This document shows, piece after piece, positions 36,783 to 46,602 of a stretch of DNA of 64,000 nt. Location of the stretch: the NCBI GenBank assembly GCA_033980235.1, contig CM067067.1, positions 12,738,401 to 12,802,400 on the forward strand, written 5' to 3'. The notes under the pieces were generated by a model. It was not told the origin of the DNA. It made no database searches and saw nothing but the letters and a program-made list of their open reading frames with translations. This stretch comes from Diadema setosum. Lineage: Eukaryota; Echinodermata; Echinoidea; Diadematoida; Diadematidae. Made by a program: the position numbers and the translations under genes. Position 1 is the first letter of the stretch, and every line of letters begins with the position of its first letter.

Positions 36783-36934
36783 CAGGGAGGTGGTTCCACC
36801 TCCCTGATACAACCAAGGAGCTTGCAAGCTCCTTGGTACCTCCTTGGCTTACCAGGAAGGTATCTTCCCACGTCCCTGGTTTAACTACAGCACATAGCAT
36901 GGACCTACATGAGGGAGGGGAGTCTCACCTCCCT
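36783..36934. repeat. Nest of short palindromes
   Basis: Within 150 bp: CAGGGAGGTGG-TT-CCACCTCCCTG at 36783-36806; a 26-bp perfect palindrome with arm ACCAAGGAGCTTG at 36812-36837; an ACCAGG...CCTGGT imperfect hairpin at 36851-36880; and GGGAGG...CCTCCC at 36913-36934. All share a purine-rich AGGGAGGT or AAGGAGCT arm. Confidence 0.8.
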
Positions 36935-37419
36935 GCCTACATAGTACATGCAGCTAGCATGACTACCACCACTCCACCAACGCCTTCCGAATCATGGTCG
37001 GATCTGGGATTAACAATTGTGAGGTTTAGCCTTTCAAGCCTTGAAATTTGTTCGATGAAGAGAAACTGACAAATGGGGATGCAGAAAGCCTAAGCCATAT
37101 CAATAATAACAATTCAAGCACGAGCACGCAATAACCCGCCTATCACTCCGCCTCATAACATAGATTTGCAACTTGTCATGCACACTTTCGTTGCCGTGGA
37201 ATAGTTCTTCAAAAGTTTGGCAAGGAAAGCCCCATTCTTCCCTGCTCACGTTTTCTACAAGATGTGATGGAAAATTGCCCGTTCAGACATCTCTCCGCTC
37301 ATTTTATGACAGGCTGCAGAGAGAACTGACGACTACTGCTCTCGGGGAACACAAGCAATACCCAGGTCAGAAGGTCGCAGTGCAACTGAGGAATGTCGTC
37401 GTGTAGACTGCGATCCAGT

Positions 37420-37492
37420 CGCTCAGACCGAGATGAGTGCAATGCCGACTTCTCAACGGTCAACGGCAGCTGCAGCCATCTCTATCTCAGCG
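37420..37492 (-). ncRNA. mir-25: miR-25-like precursor
   Basis: The predicted mature 3p sequence, 37423-37444 on the minus strand, begins CATTGCACTCATCTCGGTCT. It differs from human miR-25-3p, as I know it, only at positions 10 and 11 and shares the seed ATTGCAC with the miR-92 copies. The 5' arm at 37464-37492 pairs along nearly the whole length: CGCT/AGCG at the base, GAGATG/CATCTC in the middle, TGCA/TGCA, and TGCCG/CGGCA beside a loop of about 15-17 nt. The hairpin is about 73 nt. It is on the same strand as the miR-92 group but 14.6 kb upstream, so one transcript is possible but unproven. Confidence 0.9.
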
Positions 37493-37928
37493 CCCAAATC
37501 GTACCGACAAAAATGAAGACAAGAAAAACAATAACAACACGCCCAAAGAGCTCGGACAAGTTTGAATTTCTGCTGCCTGAAGAGGACAAATCCACCATCT
37601 GACTTGCTGCGTCTCATGAAGCGTAAGCTTACGTGGGTTGCCTACGATGGTAGACAGAAAAATCAGTCTTCCTTGGATTTTTTTTCTATGTCTACCTTTT
37701 TATCTTTTTAACTTGAACGGTTCTCCTCCTTACGCAGGATAGGGATTCCGCGAAGCCAGACGTAGTCCCTGCGGAACATTACTCCAGACGATACAGACTG
37801 ATTTTCGGTCATTTACTATGGTAAAATTGATTTGAAAGAAGCATATATTTCAAGTCAGTGTTTCTCTCGATTCCCCCTGCCTGCAAGTCAAAAATGCAAA
37901 CCTCGCATCACGGAGGTGGAACCATGCA

Positions 37929-37985
37929 GGAGCTACAAGAGGCTCTCTCTAACTGCTGTCGTAGCTCCATGGTAGAACCATGGAG
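37929..37985. repeat. Hairpin pair built on GGAGCTAC and CTCCATGGT
   Basis: GGAGCTAC (37929-37936) faces GTAGCTCC (37961-37968), and CTCCATGGT (37965-37973) faces ACCATGGAG (37977-37985). A further GTAGCTCCATGGTAGAA copy and a CCACCTCCCTG half-site follow at 38001-38030. Confidence 0.65.
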
Positions 37986-38407
37986 ATACTAACAGAGATA
38001 GTAGCTCCATGGTAGAACTTCCACCTCCCTGCTCACACCCACCTATTTATGTCGTCCACTTCAGTGCTACGTCAAACGAAACACAGTCGCGAGTGACGTG
38101 ACGAGATACGCAGCAACTGTCTGTGGGAGACGGTGCATAATGATTGTCATCACAATTAGCGACGTTCTACTTCGTCAGATTTCATAAGCTTTCCGTGTAG
38201 TTTGAGACTGACGAAAAGTCATTACGGAATATCAAGCGGGAGGTATGGGTCGATTTCATGATTCACGAGATACGTGGAGTCGATGCAACGAGTAATTTTT
38301 CAATTGACATCTCGAACTTGAGTCAAAGGTAGATTGTAATTTATGTATGTAGGACGTGTAGTTCAGTTTTGGCCATGGAAATCCACTGCTGCCTCGCATG
38401 AAAGGTC

Positions 38408-38431
38408 GGGGGGGGGGGGGGGGGGGGGGGG
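38408..38431. repeat. Poly(G) tract, 24 nt
   Basis: An uninterrupted run of 24 G. It could form G-quadruplexes, and its length is prone to sequencing error. Confidence 0.9.
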
Positions 38432-38703
38432 AGAAGGAATACAGTATGTCAAACTGAGGGAAGCAATGGGTAAGGTCACGTGACTGAAGCAACCTCCGCG
38501 GTGCTGTGATCGCTACGGGATTCTCTGTGGGAATCGGCAGAGGTCACAAAGGGTCAGCGGAAAATCGCGGAACCACATGTGGAGTGGGCATTCCCTGCTT
38601 GTTGTCATTACGCGACTCTTCTCACACACATACCATATTTTAGCTTTTTGTCCAGCTACACGAGTCATCCGTGAGCAGGATGGTAGATGCACTACGACGA
38701 ATC

Positions 38704-38724
38704 ATGGAGCTACGACAGCTCCAT
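38704..38724. repeat. Short palindrome, GGAGCT family
   Basis: ATGGAGCT, five-base centre, AGCTCCAT. Confidence 0.75.
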
Positions 38725-39699
38725 CGACGAATAAAAGAGTTATCCAGTTCTGTGATAACTCCTTGGACATATCACTTGTTATGCATGAAAACGTCTCGCG
38801 CGGGACAATAACATCCACAACTACTTGAAAGAGCGGATGCATCCCTCTCTTCCCTATAATACTCTGGCAATGAGAGTTTCACCCCCGTACTCTTACCAAA
38901 ATGCTCAATATCTATTCTAGTTTCATTCCTCGGGAGACGCTCTTTACTCTTTACATGAAACCTAGGTTCTGGATTATGACAGAGTAGGGTAACACAGGTG
39001 TATATGTGTTACTCTAAACAAGCCCGCGCGCGCGCACACACACACACAAACGCCATACACACACACATAGACACACACATCAAGCTCCTTGCACATACAC
39101 ACCCACAATCAATCAATCAATCAGCAATGATAATTGACATGTCGCCTCCTCCATGCTGAACCTGCATGACCTCTGAATTCTAAGCTGTAGGCCTATACCG
39201 TTTTGGTCAGTATATCCAGGGAGGTGGGAAGAGACCATGGTCATATACCAAGCTGAAAACGGTCAGGAGATGACTGCTAGTACATACTCTCTTATCACAC
39301 TCTATTCGGTGATTTCTTGTATTTTCTAGCTGCTGCACAAGCCTACACCATGACATGCAAAGTGAAGACCATAACTCGACCCTCGACTGCAACATAAGCT
39401 GTTCCCCTTCCATCCTATCATCCTACTATGCTATCATAAAATTATCTTCACGAAGTCACAAGTTTTATAATATGCACGTGTTGTCTTTTTTTTTGTGTGT
39501 GTACGTGCATATGTGTACAGACATTTACCGAATATTAAACTCCTCATTCCGTTTCCTTCCACATATTTTCTTGAAGTAGAATTTGCATCAGTAAATTGCA
39601 TTTATATAACATGCAAGATATTTCATGCGAGCAGTGAAATGTTAAACTGTTGCATAGAACTGTAGTAAACTAACAAATGCACATTACGAGTCTGACATC

Positions 39700-40076
39700 C
39701 ACGAGTCATACAACCCACTCTGTGAGCTTGACACCAGGCAAATATCTTTTAAGTAATGTACCTGTGGTGGGTGCACCTCACGAGACCGACACCCACACGT
39801 CATACGGCCAACAAGTCATACAGCTCACAAGTCATACAGCCCACGAGTCATACAGCTCACAAGTCATACAGCCCATGTGTTCGACACAAGGCCCACGAGA
39901 CCGACACATTACGCGCCGTGTTGTATCTGTCGAACTCATGGGCTGTTTTCACCTAGTGTCGAACTCACGGGCTTTATTTGCCTAGTGTCGAACTCATGGG
40001 CTGTATGACTCGTGGACCTGCTTTCAATGTCGAACTCGTGGGCTGTATGACTCGTGGGTGTCGGTCTAGTGGGATG

Positions 40077-40077
<1 letters not shown>
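39700..40077. repeat. Foldback mosaic of a CCACGAGTCATACAG unit
   Basis: The left part holds several copies of ACGAGTCATACAGCCCAC and ACAAGTCATACAGC with CACGAGACCGACAC. The right part (39935-40070) holds the complement, TGTCGAACTCATGGGCTGTA and TGACTCGTGG, four times. Together they form a large imperfect inverted repeat that ends at the 30-nt poly(C). A second locus is at 43055-43350. Confidence 0.75.

Positions 40078-40107
<30 letters not shown>
40078..40107. repeat. Poly(C) tract, 30 nt
   Basis: The longest homopolymer in the window, directly after the foldback mosaic. Confidence 0.9.
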
Positions 40108-40108
<1 letters not shown>

Positions 40109-40278
40109 TCGTGGTGCGAGTTTCGTGACTACAAGTCAGAGTTGTGGAAAGTTATTGAGAGTACACCACAATGCTGTGACAACGCGAGTACAATGCTTTG
40201 GGTAAGTTCTTTGGCCTTTTGACCTTTGACTTTGATGGACTTAACCTATACTTAGTATTCGAACCTGACCAGCATTTT

Positions 40279-41419
40279 TATGCCTCCGCCACGAAGTGGT
40301 GCCGGAGGCATTATGTTTTCGGGTTGTCCGTCCGTCCGTCCTTCCGTCCGTCCGTCCTTCCGTCCGTCCTTCCGTCCGTCCGTCCTTCCGTCCGTCCTTC
40401 CGTCCGTCCGTAATGAATTTTGTGGACAGGGTAACTATCAAAACCTTTTGAGGTATCCTAATGAAACTTGGCATGTATGTGTATTAGGGGGTGAAGTTGT
40501 GCCTATCAACTTTTGGGTGCACATGCTCAAGGTCAAAGGTCAAAAGGTCAAGGTCAAATGCTTAAAATTTCACTATTTCCCCCATAGCTATGCAATGCCT
40601 GAAGATATTTTCTTGAAACTTAGTGTATACATGTATTACCCAATTAAGATTCTCTGGTAAAAGTTTGGGGTTATGAGGTCAAAAGGTCAAAGGTCAAAAG
40701 GTCAAGTAAAATGTTAAAATTTCACTTTTTTCTCTCTATCTTGGAAATTGTTCAAGGTATCTTTATGGAACAAAGTATATATGCATGTACTGACTGGCAG
40801 TGGTTATCTAGGGAATTTGGGGTTCATGGGGTCAAAGGTCAGGGGTCAAAGGTCAAGGGCAATACTTCAAAATTTTACTATTTTCCTTATATTTATGCAA
40901 TACCAGCAGGATTTTTTTTTTTTAAACTTGATGTATGCATGTATAACCCACTAGATATTCTCTGGGATTTTTTTTAAGCTTTTGCCAAGAAGGTCAAAGG
41001 TCAAAAGGTCAAAGATCAAGTGAAAGTGCTGAACTTACTTCTTTCTCCATATCTCGGAAGTGGCTCAAGTTAGTATGTATGTTCTGCCTGACAGTGATTT
41101 TCTTATGAATCAAAGGCCAGATGAAAATGATAACAATTTACTGTTCAATACAGAAATTGCACTTTTACTCCATACCTTGAAAATTACTCAAGTGTGTAAA
41201 CTTATGAAAGGGTCAAAGTCGAAGTTAAAGTTCTTAAATCCCCAAATACATGCTCTCCTATTCATCCAATTAAACATAGGTCAAGGAAGGTGAACATTTG
41301 ATACATTTGTGACAAACATGTCATTTTAATATTTTGCCAATTTTGTGAAAATGTAATCACACATTGTACACATGTACTATAGACCTATTAGGAGAATCAT
41401 GCATTATGGCGGAGGCATA
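40279..41419. mobile_element. TATGCCTCCGCCA-ended element with GGTCAAAGGTCA arrays
   Basis: Terminal inverted repeats TATGCCTCCGCCA and TGGCGGAGGCATA bound about 1.14 kb. Inside are a (TCCG)n array (40326-40412) and several blocks of tandem GGTCAAAGGTCAA (about 40529, 40677, 40829 and 40991). No transposase frame is present. Such CCTCCGCC-ended repeats are common in marine invertebrates. Confidence 0.7.
40326..40412. repeat. (TCCG)n/(TCCT)n microsatellite
   Basis: About 87 bp of TCCG units with interspersed TTCCG, inside the element above. Confidence 0.9.
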
Positions 41420-41984
41420 CCAGTCGCCATAGCGACATTTCTAGTTAGATTATGTACCTGTCATGTGAGTTTGGTGGTCATAGCTCAAAGATGTGGAACT
41501 TTATTGAGAGTACACCAAATTGTTGACGACGCCACCGATATCGATGAGGAAGGAATAGTGACGTCTATGTCTCGCTTCCGCTACGCAGGCGAGACAAAAA
41601 TGAAAAATAAACAAATAAAAGATTAACAAAAATGCTTCTTGTTTTCAAGATGAATGCCTTTCATGCATCTCAATTTTACAGAGTTTCTAAAGATCGAAAG
41701 TTGATTGGAAGGATTAAAATTCTGAGTTTCGATTGCAGTGGTTATTTCGTGGTCTCAAGTCCAAGTCAAAATTGATTGAATATCTGTACACTTTGTAGAC
41801 TTATGGCAGGAACACAAACTTCGGAGAGAGATTAACCTTGGCATAATCTACTTATAATCCTGGCCAAATCTTGAATTCGTCTCGACGAAATACTGTTGTG
41901 CCAAAAATGTGACTGAATTCCTTCTGATATTTGAGATGTTGCCAAAATAAGGTTCGTTTCATTTTTTTTTCCATCTCAGAAGAT

Positions 41985-42303
41985 GGATGGATAGCCTATA
42001 TTCAGCTGCACTACCTGGTCTTCCATGGGGTCCAGTTGGATGTGAGGCGGGACCACTTCACCGGGTTTAGGAACCCTGCTCTTCGCGATGAATGAATGAA
42101 GCGGGATCTTTTACGTGCATGAGCTGTGACTCTTCTCACACACGGGACCTCCATTTTATGTCATATCCGAGGGACAGTGTGTGTTTTGCCTCTTATAGGG
42201 GACGGTATGATTACACACAACATTGCTCAGTTAGACCTGGGAATCGAACCCGTGATTTTGGATCTGGAGGGAGACGCGCTACCGACTGAGCCAAATCACC
42301 AGT
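41985..42303 (-). mobile_element. tRNA-derived SINE
   Basis: Read on the minus strand, the head has an A-box-like TGGCTCAGTCGGT (42281-42293) and a B-box GGTTCGATTCC (42240-42250) at tRNA spacing. The 3' side does not close an acceptor stem, so this is not a functional tRNA. The body contains TGCACGTAAAAGATCCCGC, a conserved block seen in animal SINEs. RNA polymerase III would drive such an element. Confidence 0.7.
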
Positions 42304-42599
42304 AACTTCACTTCCTTGTTACGCTACGTATCAAATCCTGGAGGATTTTGTTGCAGGTACTATCATCATGATCACTGAATTGGCACCTCGAAATTTCACT
42401 GCATATCTTACACTGGAAAAGATTGCAGGAACATGGTTACATTCATCAAATCTGCACAGAAACAGACAGAAATTCAGGGAGAGGGGTAAAACGCAAACAT
42501 ATAGAAAGAAAGACCGGTAGGTGGTTCTTCAAAAACCTGCTCCAGTTGAATGCCTTTGATACAAAGATTCAAGCTTGCAGATAGTTAATGCTATGTCGG

Positions 42600-42760
42600 G
42601 CATTGTCTGTGACAAGCTTTGCGGGTGTTAGGGTTAAAATCCCTGACATGTATGTATGTTTGTATCGTATAGGTGCCTACTATTATCATGTTCTCTTTTT
42701 CTTTTTTGTTTGATGATGGAAATAAATAAACTATTGAACTGGATTGAATTGAAAATTGGG
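42600..42760 (+). mobile_element. Probable non-LTR retroelement 3' tail
   Basis: GATGGAAATAAATAAACTAT followed by repeated TGAATTGA/GATTGAATTG units resembles a LINE/SINE 3' end. No reverse transcriptase frame precedes it. Confidence 0.4.
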
Positions 42761-43054
42761 TCATGAATGAATGGATGCATGAATCGGAATATGTTAGTGG
42801 ACCATTATTATGAAACAAAAGTGAAAGACCCATCGTGGATTGAGACTGATTTCTGTGATGAACAATTATCAATATCAAGACAACCATGTCAAAATAACAT
42901 TTCGATTGTACATCAGAGATTTACTTTACCCTGTGTGGTGTTATTTCACTGGGTCAGAGTGGTTTTATCAGTCTTGAAAGGCCTCTGCCTTTAGGCACAG
43001 CAGGTAAAGTTTCTTCACAGTGCAAAACTGCACGTCGTCCGCTACAGTTATTTG

Positions 43055-43350
43055 CTGTCCACAAGACCGACACACACGAGTCATCCGGCCCAAGAGTCAC
43101 ACAGCCCATGAGCTCGACACTAGGAAAATAGGGCCCACGAGTCCGACACTAGGGAAAAGCCGGATTCGTCGGCCTTGTTTGCCTAGCTTCGAACTCATGG
43201 GCCTTTATTCATTTATCATCATTATCGTTGTTCATTTATTTAGGACCCTATGTATTGTTATCATTATCATTTTTCTCCTTTTTTTTTTTTTTTTGCCTCG
43301 TGTCGAGCTCTTGGGCTGTATGACTCATGGATATCGAACTCGTCTCATGC
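43055..43350. repeat. Foldback mosaic, second locus
   Basis: CACACGAGTCATCCGGCCC, AGTCACACAGCCCATGAGCT and GTCCGACAC on the left face TTCGAACTCATGGGC, GTGTCGAGCTCTTGGGCTGT and ATGACTCATGG on the right. The unit is the same as at 39700-40077, with a poly(T) insertion inside. Confidence 0.65.
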
Positions 43351-43996
43351 ACCCTTAACTACACCACTACACCAAAATCCTCCTTTTTTATTCAGCCATG
43401 GGCTACCACACACGCAGATTCCACAGTGCACACCCCTCCCCCCTCCCCTCCCCAAACGCACTAACAATTTCATAACCCCTCTTCGAGTTCCTGAAAAACC
43501 TGAAAACATTTTACGGAAATCTCTAAAGATCCTCATCACATGGAAAATGACTGACCATTCATCTCTGGCACAAAGATGACGATTCAACGACCAAGCCTTT
43601 TCTCTATTTCGAGGGGGGGGGGGGGGCGCTCGCGCTCCTTGTGATCCTAATCTCCACACTCACATCGTGAGTCACTCGACCCCATAGAGCTCTATTAAGT
43701 AAATACAGCTCTATGCTCGACCCAGAGTACACGCGAATCTGCGTGATCAAACGTCTATAATAGTAAATAAATTAAAAAAAAAAAAACTAAATGCAATTTT
43801 CCTGCCAACTTGCCAAGGAAAAAGATGAGAAGAGCTCTATAACTTCCTCACGTAGGTCCATGCTTCGAACAAGAAGGTGTCTCATCTCCCTACCTCGAAC
43901 CTTCTCTAAAGGTATCATTTTGTCAGACATGCGTACACACATACGTTCTATGGCACTTAATTTCGAGCATTTCCATCTCTATTGTGTTTCTACGAT

Positions 43997-44067
43997 GATC
44001 CAGCCTTAGGCATGAATAGGCCTACAACCCGATCCGGTGTACCATCGAGTGAAGTAGTGAAATGTTG
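43997..44067. repeat. 65-bp dispersed repeat, copy 2
   Basis: Matches 26949-27014 with a 7-bp insertion after GCATGAAT. Confidence 0.6.
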
Positions 44068-44911
44068 GTGAGAAGTGAAGAAATACATTGTGCTTAGCAG
44101 TGGCTCACGCACGCAAAACTACCAGATAACCCTTTGGGAGCTATGAAACATACAGCTAGTGGGGTCGCGAAAGAGTAAGCAAATATTTTCGGGGTCATTT
44201 ACCACCCATATTGAGGCCACTCAGTTCAGCGCCCGGCCTTGACCCTTCGAGAACTAATAAATTAGTCTGTCCAGAGCCCCAATCTTCGAACAATTCTGAG
44301 ACGACCGTTCAGAGCCCGATTAGTCGTCACAATTGTTCGGCAGCTTCTATTCATATACCGTATATGGATATGGGCTTCGTCTTGTAGATTTCGAAATTAG
44401 AACACGATGAGTTATAAATCCATTTCCAGATCACATATAGCATTATCACACAAAAATTGAACGCGAATACAATGTATGATTACCCTGATTGCACGGCGTA
44501 TGCATTATGAAGTATTTGTGGTGAATATGTAGTAATAACCATATTTATCATCAACTTCATGATGTTGTCAATATAATGTATCTACTCGATTGAAGTTCGG
44601 CTGATTTCAAGCTATAGTAGACTACATTTCAGAAAAGAGGAGTAAATGAAATAAATGTACAATGTAATTAATCATTACGAAAAACAGCAAATTTAATGCT
44701 ACAATCCATCAGCCACTAAACTGGGACGACTTTATGAATTTCGATCACGTGAAAATACAGTCGCCTAATACCATTGCTGTCAGTAAATAAAAAATCATAT
44801 CGTCCTAAAACCAAGGTTTACCTCATAAGTAGACCCTATACTATAACGAGAAGAGGTGTGTGCAAGGGACTATCTTTTCCACATCCTTGGTGAAACCGTC
44901 ATGTGCCACCA
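44068..44911. other. Non-coding stretch, nothing recognised
   Basis: AT-rich with no recognisable gene. Confidence 0.4.
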
Positions 44912-45280
44912 TTAAGCGGTGGTATACTTCTGGATGAGGTGCGGATTTATATTTAAACTTTTTGCGGGACAATTAAAAAACATTTATGAAATATCGAAGA
45001 GCATAAAATTGTAAGAGGAATTCAAATTTTATTTGATGAAAAATTGGTTTTGAAATGACTGATATCCATAAACAAAGTAAAACAAAGTGGTCTTAATTAT
45101 CAGGACCTCTTTGTTTTTGGATATCACAGCCATTTCAAAACAAATTTTCATCAAACAAACTTTGGATTCCTCTTCGAATTGCGCGCTTTTTCATTTTTCA
45201 CAAGAGCTTTCTCATTACCTCACAAAGAGTTTGAAACCTGAAGTCCCATCTTGCAACCAAAGCTATACCCTCCCTTTCAA
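44912..45280. mobile_element. TTAA foldback MITE (family 2), copy
   Basis: It begins TTAAGCGGTGGTATACTT and ends CTATACCCTCCCTTTCAA. The core AGAGGAATTCAAATTTTATT faces AACAAACTTTGGATTCCTCT. Confidence 0.7.
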
Positions 45281-46215
45281 ATCCCAACTACAATAAGTGA
45301 CATTCACAGAGGACTTGCCCTTTGCTTCTTTATTGATGATAAAATAATTTTTGTTTTTGCTTTGTTTTAGGGGCTCATATTATAGAGATGACTGGTGGGA
45401 AGATTACTTGAGGGAGAATCTCCAGAGGACCTGTTTCAAAAGAAGCAGCGCTCGGAAGGGAGAAGGGACGTTTATCATACTTACATAAATTGCCTTCTCC
45501 CTGTTGCCCTCGAGTTTGTCATGAACGACTTTCCAATGTATGTGACTGTGGAGAGGAGCAGACAGGATAATTTGACATAAAACTTGACAATTCACTGCTG
45601 ATATATCATAAGACTGTAATTAAGCCTTTCCTCTAAACTCTCAGGAGGATGTAGGACAACGCAATGTCACTGGAAATCTTAAGCAAAAAAAAATAAAAAA
45701 AACTAAATACATACATAAATACATAAATAAACAAACAAGCACATAAAACTTTGAAGAAAAATGTGTATAGGGGGATACAGACAAGTCATTTTTCAAACAA
45801 ATTTATTTCTCTTGCACAACATGTCCACTTTCCATAGTGGAGCAAACTCCTTGCACAACAAGCATCATCAGCCTCTCCTTAGGCCGAGTCACGCAAGAGA
45901 TCCTCATGTCTTTCTCCCTCTCTCTGCCATGTTCTGTCAGAACGTGCACGATCCTGGTTTTCAAGCTGCCCTATAACCCTTTTTGCTTTATGTAGCAGAC
46001 GATGGCCTTATGGTGTTTAACTTCTCCGTTTATAAAGAATAAACTGCTTTACCTCTGTCAGGACAATAATTGCCAGGAGCATGGCAGCAGCTTTCTGGTT
46101 TTCTAGTTTCTGTCATATTCAGGAAATCTTTAATGTGACAGGGCCATAATTATCTTCTTCTTTTCTTCATCTTTTTTTTTTTTTTTTTTAAGCGGAAGAG
46201 ACCCTCGCTAAATAC
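45281..46215. other. Non-coding stretch, nothing recognised
   Basis: Short open frames only. A (CATA)n-like A-rich patch occurs near 45690-45740. Confidence 0.4.
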
Positions 46216-46602
46216 TTAAAGCGATCGTATAGTTTTGGTTGAGGACTTATTTCAATTTTCTAACATTTTTTGGTGAGATGATGAGAAACCTCTCATTAAA
46301 TATGAAAGAGCATGTAATTTCATGAGGAATTCAACGTTTATTTGATGAAAATTGGTTTTGAAATGGCTGAGATATCCCAAACAGAGTGATTCTGATAAGT
46401 GTGGGACCCACACTTTATTACAATCGCCTTGTTTTACTTTGTTTTTGGATGTTTCAGTCATTCCAAACCCGATTTTCATTCAAATAAACTTTGAATTCCT
46501 CTTAAAGAGGTATGCTCTGTACTATTTCATAAGTGTTTTCATGGTATCTCGCAAAATTAAAAGCCCAATTCCATCTCCACCAATACTGTACCACCCCTTC
46601 AA
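46216..46602. mobile_element. TTAA foldback MITE (family 2), copy
   Basis: It begins TTAAAGCGATCGTATAGTTT and ends CACCAATACTGTACCACCCC then TTCAA. The complementary arms face each other around GTGGGACCC. Confidence 0.75.

Noticed and set aside
39780..39900. CRISPR-like spaced direct repeats
   Set aside because: Units are irregular, occur in both orientations and lie in animal DNA; a foldback mosaic explains them.
42230..42303. Functional tRNA gene on the minus strand
   Set aside because: A and B boxes are present but the 3' side does not pair with the acceptor strand; it continues into a SINE body.
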